Assembly: GCA_040757715.1 (NCBI GenBank)
Contig: JBFLWS010000006.1
Location: 124,001-188,000 of the forward strand
Source of the DNA: CAIMFV01 sp040757715
Lineage (GTDB): Bacteria; Pseudomonadota; Alphaproteobacteria; Caulobacterales; Caulobacteraceae
Length of the DNA: 64,000 nt
Direction: 5' to 3'
The notes under the pieces were generated by a model. That model was not told the origin of the DNA and did not search any database. It saw nothing but the letters and a program-made list of their open reading frames with translations. A program made the translations under genes and the position numbers. Every line of letters begins with the position of its first letter. Position 1 is the first letter of the stretch. Of the stretch, positions 58,358 through 64,000 are shown in pieces.

Positions 58358-58387
58358 AAATACTTTGAATAAGGTTATATAAATAAA

Positions 58388-59155
58388 GTGGGCGCGAAAA
58401 AAGCTAATCTAGCAAAATTCCTTACCAATCATCCAGTGTGTTATGTTTGTGGCATCGCACCATCAACAACTAAGGATCATGTTCCCGCGCAAGTATGTTT
58501 TGTAAATCGCGAATCGCCCGAGGGTTATGTCTTCCCTGCGTGCGCCGATTGCAATGCGAAGGATAGAAAATCTGAGCAAGTTGTGGCGTTCCACATCCAC
58601 GCCATCTCAGGTCACGCGAACGAATTTTCCCGCACCTACTCTGGACTTAAAAACAACAGCCCCTCCGCCTTACCAAATCCCTATATGTCTCTCGGCGAGA
58701 AGGCAAAAGCATTGTCGGCGCGCGGAATCACACTCCCCGCAAGCCAAATTCCACTAGCGCCGGTGGTGAAAGTCGCGCCAGAAACGCATGATCACTTTCA
58801 TCGCTTTGGAAGAAAGCTAGGAAAAGCATTATATTATAAGGTAATGGGGCAACCGACCCCGCCAGATTTCCGCATTATTACCAATTGGCTCGTTGCAGAC
58901 ATGATTCCCACAAATGAAATAATAAGCACATTTATCAATATAATGCCGAATTTAAAGGTTGGAAATCGTGTAAACGTCGACATTGGAGATCAATTTGGCT
59001 ACAGATACAACGTAACTAGGGATGGAGATGTTATGATTCAAACCTCTAATTTCAACAACAAGATATTCATAACTTCTTTTGGAGCACAACCCAATGGTGT
59101 TTCTTTAGAATTCGATCGCTTCTTAGAAATTCCGGGCTGGAAAGAAATTATCTGA
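58388..59155 (+). CDS. HNH-like (Cys4 zinc) protein in an AT-rich insertion
   Basis: 255 residues from GTG 58388, whose ribosome site is weak (AAGG at a long distance). The N-terminal 65 residues look like an HNH/McrA-type domain: C18-x2-C21, a DHVP motif (30-33) and C52-x2-C55 with N56. The remaining ~190 residues (HDHFHRFGRKLGKALYYKV, GNRVNVDIGDQFGYRYN) match nothing I recognise and may be a target-binding or effector domain. The gene is far more AT-rich than its surroundings and lies alone between adenine deaminase and a thioesterase. It could be a nuclease with a defence role, which is speculative. Confidence 0.7.
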   Translation: MGAKKANLAKFLTNHPVCYVCGIAPSTTKDHVPAQVCFVNRESPEGYVFPACADCNAKDRKSEQVVAFHIHAISGHANEFSRTYSGLKNNSPSALPNPYMSLGEKAKALSARGITLPASQIPLAPVVKVAPETHDHFHRFGRKLGKALYYKVMGQPTPPDFRIITNWLVADMIPTNEIISTFINIMPNLKVGNRVNVDIGDQFGYRYNVTRDGDVMIQTSNFNNKIFITSFGAQPNGVSLEFDRFLEIPGWKEII

Positions 59156-59190
59156 GCGCTTCAGAAATTGGATTGACACCTCATCCCCCC

Positions 59191-59991
59191 TCAAAACACC
59201 CGCAGGATCATCGACTGGCTGGCGCTGGCCATGAGCTCGCCGGTCTCGGCGAACAGGCGCACGGTCCCATGCACCATGCCGGCGCGCACGGCCTCGATCT
59301 GCAGTTCGGCTAGCACCCATTCGGTGTCCACCACGTGGGCGTAGCGGATGGCGTTGTCGAGGCTGTTGCCCCCCGCGCGCACGCCGATGGCGTCGGCCAC
59401 GGCGGAAGATAGAAAATCCCCGATCACGGCGAGGCCGTCGGTGCCGATGCGGTCCTGGCCGATGGCCCTAACCCAGATCACCACGTGACCATCGCCGCGT
59501 CCCTCGAACACGCTGGCGCCTTGATAGCGGCCGGACACCCGGCGCACCTCGAACTTCGCCTTCAGGTCCACGGCCCGGCCGCGCCAGTGCGGGGCGGGCT
59601 CGCAGTCGAGCGGCGGCGGGGCGGGCGGGGCCTTAACCCACTGGTCGGCGAGCTCGGCCGGGCGATCGCCCAGGGAGGCGAGCACGGCGATGATCTCCTC
59701 CTCGCCCACATGGGCCACCACCCGAGCCTGGGTCAGGTGCTTGCCCTCCGTGGGGGTGCGCACGTCATAATCCACCACCGACCCCGGCCGGGCATAGGAG
59801 AGATATTGCGCCGTGGCCCAGATCACCGGCCGGCCGCAGCTCTTCTCCAAGGCTGAGATGGCCGCCGCCAGCCCCACCCCGCCAAACATGAAGCGACGCC
59901 CATCCGGCCCTACGCACAGATCCTCGGTGACCTCGAGCCGCCAGCGGCGCGCATCGTCCGTGGGCTGAAGCTGGAACAGGGGCTCGGCCAT
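59191..59991 (-). CDS. Acyl-CoA thioesterase (double hot-dog, TesB-like)
   Basis: 266 residues. Two hot-dog folds in tandem: the N-terminal one with GPDGRRFMFGGVGLAAAISA and VIWATAQYLSYARPGSVVDY, and the C-terminal one with IGDFLSSAVADAIGVRAGGN and VLAELQIEAVRAGMVHGTVR, ending SASQSMILRVF. This layout is typical of acyl-CoA thioesterase II/4HBT_3 proteins, which release CoA from fatty acyl-CoA in the cytosol. It is divergent from the PYROXD2-like flavoprotein, and the locus may serve fatty or aromatic acid metabolism. Confidence 0.88.
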   Translation of the reverse strand: MAEPLFQLQPTDDARRWRLEVTEDLCVGPDGRRFMFGGVGLAAAISALEKSCGRPVIWATAQYLSYARPGSVVDYDVRTPTEGKHLTQARVVAHVGEEEIIAVLASLGDRPAELADQWVKAPPAPPPLDCEPAPHWRGRAVDLKAKFEVRRVSGRYQGASVFEGRGDGHVVIWVRAIGQDRIGTDGLAVIGDFLSSAVADAIGVRAGGNSLDNAIRYAHVVDTEWVLAELQIEAVRAGMVHGTVRLFAETGELMASASQSMILRVF

Positions 59992-60101
59992 GCGGCGGTT
60001 TCCTCGCTAAGTCTTTGGGTCTCTTTGGTTCCGCGCATAGACCAAGCCGGCGACGGCGACTAGAACCCGCAACTGATCGATCTTCAGTTGGGAGTACGGG
60101 C

Positions 60102-61703
60102 ATGGCGCAGCAACAGGACGTGGTCATTGTCGGCGGCGGGCACAACGGCCTCGTCTGCGCCTACTACCTCGCCCGCGCCGGGCTGAAGGTGACGGTGCTG
60201 GAGCGCCGCGGCGTGGTGGGCGGGGCGGCGGTGACGGAGGAATTCCATCCCGGCTTTCGCAACTCCACCGCCAGCTACACGGTCTCGCTTCTGAACCCCA
60301 AGGTGATCAAGGACATGGACCTGGCGGGCCATGGCCTCCGAGTCGTGCACAGGAAGGCGTCCAACTTCCTGCCGCTCAATGACCGCGACTATCTCATTGT
60401 CGGCGAGGGGCGCACCAAGGCCGAGGTGGCCAAGTTCAGCGCGAGGGACGCCGACCGCCTCGACGCCTACAACGACCGCCTGGAGGCCATCGCCGACGTG
60501 GTGCGCGAGCTGGTGCTCACCACCCCGCCCAATGTGGAGATGGAGGGTGGGCTTTCCGGCTATGTGGAGCTGATCAAGGCCGCCAGCGTCGGCCGCGACC
60601 TCGCCAGGCTCGACACCACGGCGCGGCGCGACCTCCTCGCCCTCTTCTCGCAATCGGCCGGGGACTGGCTGGACGGCTGGTTCGAGAGCGACCCCATCAA
60701 GGCCATCTTCGGCTTCGACGGCATCGTCGGCACCTACGCCAGCCCCTACAGTCCCGGCACCGCCTATGTGCTGCTGCACCACGTGTTCGGCGAGGTGAAC
60801 GGCAAGAAGGGCGTCTGGGGCCACGCCATCGGCGGCATGGGGGCGATCACCACGGCCATGGCCAGCGCCTGCCGGGCCAAGGGCGTGGACATCCGCACCG
60901 ACAGCCCCGTGGCCGAGGTGGTGGTGGAGAAGGGCCGCGCGACGAAGGTCGTCACCGACAAGGGCGAGGTGTTCGAGGGCAAGGCCGTGGTCTCCAACCT
61001 CAACCCGAAGCTCCTGTTCGGGTCGCTGGTGGATGAGGCGCATCAGCCGGCGGACTTCCGCGAGCGCATGGCGCGCTATCGCTGCGGCTCGGGCACCTTC
61101 CGCATGAACCTGGCGCTTTCCGAGCTGCCGCGCTTCACCTGTTTGCCGGAGGCGGGCGACCACCTCACCGCCGGCGTCGTCATCGCCCCCTCCCTGCGCT
61201 ACATGGAGCGGGCCTTTTTCGACGCCCGCGACCATGGCTGGTCCCGCGAGCCCATCGTGGAGATGCTGATCCCCTCCACTCTCGACGACAGCCTCGCGCC
61301 CCCGGGCCAGCACGTGGCCAGCCTCTTCTGCCAGCAGGTGGCGCCCGCCCTGCCCGACGGCCGCTCCTGGGACGAGGCCCGGGACGAGGTCGCCCAGCTG
61401 ATGATCGACACGGTGGACCGCTACGCCCCCGGCTTCAAAGCCTCGGTGATCGGGATGCAGGCCCTCTCGCCGCTCGATCTGGAGCGCACCTTCGGCCTCG
61501 TCGGCGGCGACATCATGCACGGAGCGCTCAGCCTTGATCAGATGTTCTCGGCGAGGCCGGTGCTCGGCCACGGCCACTACCGCACCCCGGTGAAGGGGCT
61601 CTATCAGTGCGGCTCGGGCGCCCATCCCGGCGGCGGGGTCACCGGCGCGCCGGGGCACAACGCCGCGCGGGAGATCCTCAAGGACTTCGGCAAGCGCGCC
61701 TAA
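60102..61703 (+). CDS. FAD-dependent oxidoreductase, PYROXD2/phytoene desaturase-like
   Basis: 533 residues from ATG 60102, with TTGGGAG upstream; an open frame from 60015 is rejected. The FAD motif is VVIVGGGHNGLVCAYYLARA followed by GGAAVTEEFHPGFR. The body includes GVWGHAIGGMGAITTAMASA and the C-terminal YQCGSGAHPGGGVTGAPGHN, all typical of the amine-oxidase/phytoene-dehydrogenase clan in its PYROXD2 branch. Substrates of that branch are not established. An acyl-CoA synthetase follows 140 bp downstream. Confidence 0.9.
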   Translation: MAQQQDVVIVGGGHNGLVCAYYLARAGLKVTVLERRGVVGGAAVTEEFHPGFRNSTASYTVSLLNPKVIKDMDLAGHGLRVVHRKASNFLPLNDRDYLIVGEGRTKAEVAKFSARDADRLDAYNDRLEAIADVVRELVLTTPPNVEMEGGLSGYVELIKAASVGRDLARLDTTARRDLLALFSQSAGDWLDGWFESDPIKAIFGFDGIVGTYASPYSPGTAYVLLHHVFGEVNGKKGVWGHAIGGMGAITTAMASACRAKGVDIRTDSPVAEVVVEKGRATKVVTDKGEVFEGKAVVSNLNPKLLFGSLVDEAHQPADFRERMARYRCGSGTFRMNLALSELPRFTCLPEAGDHLTAGVVIAPSLRYMERAFFDARDHGWSREPIVEMLIPSTLDDSLAPPGQHVASLFCQQVAPALPDGRSWDEARDEVAQLMIDTVDRYAPGFKASVIGMQALSPLDLERTFGLVGGDIMHGALSLDQMFSARPVLGHGHYRTPVKGLYQCGSGAHPGGGVTGAPGHNAAREILKDFGKRA

Positions 61704-61801
61704 ATTCCCTGGACGGCCCCGCGACAAGTTATCATTGTTAAGCGACGACGCCCGCGCCCGTTGCGCGAGAAGCGTCGGCTTGATTTAGCGAGGACGTTCA
61801 G

Positions 61802-61846
61802 ATGGTGCGGGCGCGTGGGTGCGCCGCGGCGGGAGCTGCGGCATGA
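61802..61846 (+). CDS. Possible 14-codon leader ORF coupled to the acyl-CoA synthetase
   Basis: ATG 61802 with GAGG 8 nt upstream opens a 14-codon frame (MVRARGCAAAGAAA) that ends at TGA 61844-61846, overlapping the start of the next gene as ATGA. It could couple translation of the ligase gene to upstream ribosomes. The peptide has no recognisable function, and short frames like this are common in GC-rich DNA. Confidence 0.25.
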   Translation: MVRARGCAAAGAAA

Positions 61847-63324
61847 GCAAGATTCCATTGGCCGAGCGCTCGCTAGGCGACCTCCCCGACCTCCACGCGG
61901 CGGTGCAGCCGCACGCCCCCGCCCTCACCGATCCGGCTGGAACCCTGACCTGGGCCCAGCTCGCCGAGCGCAGCCACCGCCTCGCCCACGCCATGGCCGC
62001 CCGCGGGGTGGGTCCCGGCGACTATGTCACCATCGGCCTTCCCAACAGTTCAGGCTTCATGGAGGCGGCCATCGCCGCCTGGAAGCTGGGCGCCGTACCT
62101 CAGCCCATCTCCTGGCGCCTGCCCAAGGGCGAGCTCGAAGCCGTGCTCGACCTCGTCAACCCCAAGCTCGTAGTGGCCCGTCCCGAGCTGGGCGCGAACC
62201 GCCCCTCCGCCACCATCGAGGAGTTGCTCTCTGAAGCGCCCGAAGGCGTGCGGGAGGAGAGCCGCATCGCCCCGGCCTGGAAGGCGCCCACGTCGGGCGG
62301 CTCCACCGGCCGGCCGAAGCTCATCGTCGCCGGCCAGCCCGGCGTGATCGCCTCGGCCCCTGCGGTGATCTGGCGCAACGCCCCCGACGACGTGGCCCTG
62401 ATGCCGGGGCCCCTCTACCACAACGGCCCGTTCGTCTCGGCCACGGGCGCGCTGGCGCAAGGCGGCCACCTGGTGCTGATGCCCAAGTTCGACGCCGAGG
62501 CCACCCTCGCCGCCGTGCAGCAGCACAAGGCCACCTGGCTCTATCTCGTCCCCACCATGATGAGCCGCATCTGGGGCCTCGGCGAGGACAAGCGCGCCCG
62601 CTACGACGTCTCGTCCCTGCGCACCGTCTGGCACCTGGCCGCCCCCTGCCCGCCCTGGCTGAAGGAGGCCTTCATCGGCTGGATCGGCGGCGAGACCCTG
62701 TGGGAGCTCTACGCCGGCACCGAGGCCCAGGCCATCACCGTGGTCAATGGCGCGGAGTGGCTGGCCAAGCGCGGCACCGTGGGGCGCGTCGTGGTGGGCG
62801 AGATGAAGGTGGTGGGCGACGACGGCGAGGACCTGCCCCCCGGCGAGATCGGCGAGATCTACATGCGCCGCCCGGAAGGCGCCCCGCCCACCTATCGCTA
62901 TGTCGGCGCCGACGCCAAGACCCTGGGCGACTGGGAGAGCCTCGGCGACATCGGCTATATCGACGCCGACGGCTATGTGTTCCTGGCCGACCGCCGCACC
63001 GACATGATCCTGGTGGGGGGCGCCAACATCTATCCCGCCGAGGTGGAAGGCGCCCTGGAGGAACACCCGCAGGTGCATTCGGCCTGCGTCATCGGCCTCC
63101 CCGACGACGAGCTGGGCAACCGCATCCACGCCATCATCCAAGCCGAGCCAGGGCTCGACCTCGCGCACCTGGAGGCGTTCCTGGCCGAGCGGCTCCTCGC
63201 CTACAAGCGTCCGCGCAGCTTCGAGTTCTCCGACGCGCCCCTGCGCGACGACGCCGGCAAAGTGCGCCGCTCCGCCCTGCGCCAAGAGCGGTTGAAGCCA
63301 GAACAAACCGCCAAGGGGAGCTGA
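61843..63324 (+). CDS. AMP-binding acyl-CoA synthetase (class I adenylate-forming)
   Basis: 493 residues from ATG 61843, with CGGGAG upstream. The ATP loop reads PTSGGSTGRPKLIVAGQ (GGSTGRPK type), followed by WELYAGTEAQAITVVNG, the hinge Asp in DGYVFLADRRTDMILVGGAN and the C-terminal catalytic Lys in LAYKRPRSFEF. It activates a carboxylic acid as acyl-AMP and transfers it to CoA. The acid is not predictable; neighbours (flavoprotein, DUF1330, thioesterase) suggest a lipophilic or aromatic acid. DUF1330 follows 3 bp downstream. Confidence 0.93.
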   Translation: MSKIPLAERSLGDLPDLHAAVQPHAPALTDPAGTLTWAQLAERSHRLAHAMAARGVGPGDYVTIGLPNSSGFMEAAIAAWKLGAVPQPISWRLPKGELEAVLDLVNPKLVVARPELGANRPSATIEELLSEAPEGVREESRIAPAWKAPTSGGSTGRPKLIVAGQPGVIASAPAVIWRNAPDDVALMPGPLYHNGPFVSATGALAQGGHLVLMPKFDAEATLAAVQQHKATWLYLVPTMMSRIWGLGEDKRARYDVSSLRTVWHLAAPCPPWLKEAFIGWIGGETLWELYAGTEAQAITVVNGAEWLAKRGTVGRVVVGEMKVVGDDGEDLPPGEIGEIYMRRPEGAPPTYRYVGADAKTLGDWESLGDIGYIDADGYVFLADRRTDMILVGGANIYPAEVEGALEEHPQVHSACVIGLPDDELGNRIHAIIQAEPGLDLAHLEAFLAERLLAYKRPRSFEFSDAPLRDDAGKVRRSALRQERLKPEQTAKGS

Positions 63325-63327
63325 TCC

Positions 63328-63741
63328 ATGAAGGTCGCCAACGCCGAAAATCCCACCGGGGACCAGATCAAGGCCGCCATCGCCAGGGCCACGGGCAAGC
63401 CCATCAGCATGGTCAACCTGTTGAAATTCAAGGATAAGGCGGAATATGCCGATGGCCGTCCCTGCGACCTCACCGGCCGCGAGGCCTACGCCCTCTATGG
63501 CCAGGCGGTGCGCGCGTTGATCGAGGGCTTCGGCGGCAAGTTCATCTTCGCCGGCCAGGTGCGCGGCCTGCTCATCGGCGAGGTGGAGGACCTGTGGGAC
63601 CAGGTCGCCATCATGCAGTACCCGGACATGCAGGCCATGGCCGACATGATGCGCTCGCCCGATTACCTCGCCATCCACGTGCACCGGGAGGCCGGCCTCG
63701 CGGGCCAGCTGCTCATCGAAACCGCGGGGATGAGCCTCTAA
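63328..63741 (+). CDS. DUF1330 protein (dimeric alpha/beta barrel fold)
   Basis: 137 residues: PISMVNLLKFKDKAEYADG, LTGREAYALYGQAVRALIEG, and VAIMQYPDMQAMADMMRSPD with the family's conserved end of helix. DUF1330 proteins share the ferredoxin-like dimeric alpha/beta barrel fold with EthD and monooxygenase-like proteins; the function is unknown. It starts 3 bp after the acyl-CoA synthetase stop and shares its operon. Confidence 0.88.
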   Translation: MKVANAENPTGDQIKAAIARATGKPISMVNLLKFKDKAEYADGRPCDLTGREAYALYGQAVRALIEGFGGKFIFAGQVRGLLIGEVEDLWDQVAIMQYPDMQAMADMMRSPDYLAIHVHREAGLAGQLLIETAGMSL

Positions 63742-63744
63742 ACC

Positions 63745-64000
63745 CTAACCGAACAGCGCCTCGCAGCCGGTGTCCTTCAGCGCCGCATCCACCACCGCCT
63801 TGGCCTCGGGGCTCAGCGCCGCATAGTCGGCGCGCAGCCAGGCGAGGCACTTGGCCTGGTAGGGGAAGGCCTGCTGGGTCCAGGGCCGACCGTCGATCTC
63901 AGTGGCCACCTCCGCCGCCCCGGCCTGCACCGCCTTGGCGTTGGCGAGCAGCAAGGGCGCATAGACCCGGCCGATCTCCACCAAGAGCGCCTTCACCGTG
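63745..64000 (-). CDS. Glutathione S-transferase family protein, C-terminal part
   Basis: The frame is open to the window edge, so only the last ~84 residues are seen. The helical segment IGRVYAPLLLANAKAVQAGA, then GRPWTQQAFPYQAKCLAWLR and KDTGCEALFG at the end, matches the C-terminal domain of a bacterial glutathione transferase subgroup. The thioredoxin-like N-terminal domain with the glutathione site would lie beyond the window. It is convergent with the DUF1330 gene, with 3 bp between stops. Confidence 0.75.
   Translation of the reverse strand, partial: TVKALLVEIGRVYAPLLLANAKAVQAGAAEVATEIDGRPWTQQAFPYQAKCLAWLRADYAALSPEAKAVVDAALKDTGCEALFG

Overview
This 64 kb window is from the chromosome of a GC-rich alphaproteobacterium, most likely a member of the Caulobacterales (Caulobacter/Phenylobacterium-like). 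The assignment is by inference. It rests on a MucR/Ros regulator with an incomplete zinc site, a DUF1134/EipA envelope protein, a DUF2849 gene inside the sulfate-assimilation operon, alpha-type RpoB and RpoC sequences, and the interspersed GTGGGAACCGGTTTTC palindromic repeats common in alphaproteobacteria. Coding density is high. Strong GC skew by codon position creates many long antisense open frames, which are left out.

Layout. 1-2.7 kb: the 3' part of a PLP decarboxylase, translationally coupled to an ATP-grasp enzyme, then a TrmH-type rRNA/tRNA methyltransferase. 2.7-9.8 kb: mostly minus-strand genes for two envelope proteins, a cytochrome c, MucR, a quinone oxidoreductase, an MgtC-like membrane protein and a two-subunit molybdenum hydroxylase (IorAB type). 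9.9-18.3 kb: rpoC and rpoB, with a clear intrinsic terminator after rpoC. 18.7-21.2 kb: an orphan hybrid histidine kinase. 21.9-26.3 kb: the sulfate-assimilation operon cysG-DUF2849-cysI-(DUF934-cysH), ending in a fused APS reductase. 26.3-27.0 kb: a long AT-rich gap with a strongly folded candidate small RNA. 27-34.4 kb: a PQQ alcohol dehydrogenase lipoprotein, an SDR, a DUF4153 membrane protein, lepA and two small proteins. 34.6-37.5 kb: EipA followed by two LPS-type glycosyltransferases. 37.6-43.2 kb: the translation cluster infC-rpmI-rplT-pheS-(GNAT)-pheT, with infC starting at AUU. 43.2-51.5 kb: metabolic and envelope genes, interrupted by a less GC-rich stretch of three unknown genes (44.0-45.7 kb). 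51.5-52.4 kb: an AT-rich Panacea-domain antitoxin overlapping a two-helix membrane protein, a probable toxin-antitoxin pair. 52.8-57.2 kb: serine/threonine catabolism (sdaA, an XRE-cupin regulator, kbl, tdh). 57.3-59.2 kb: adenine deaminase and an AT-rich HNH-like gene. 59.2-64 kb: an acyl-CoA thioesterase, a PYROXD2-like flavoprotein, an acyl-CoA synthetase, a DUF1330 protein and a partial glutathione transferase.

How the parts work together. CysG makes the siroheme that CysI needs, and the fused CysH reduces APS to the sulfite that CysI then reduces. Tdh and Kbl convert threonine to glycine and acetyl-CoA, and SdaA deaminates serine, which can be made from glycine; the XRE-cupin gene between them is the obvious candidate regulator. 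EipA and the two glycosyltransferases point to envelope assembly. No tRNA, rRNA, CRISPR array, insertion sequence or prophage was recognised. The most unusual items are the Panacea pair, the unassigned structured RNA at about 26.8 kb, an unusual rpmI initiation region with a UUCG hairpin between Shine-Dalgarno and start, and the PLP decarboxylase/ATP-grasp pair of unknown product.
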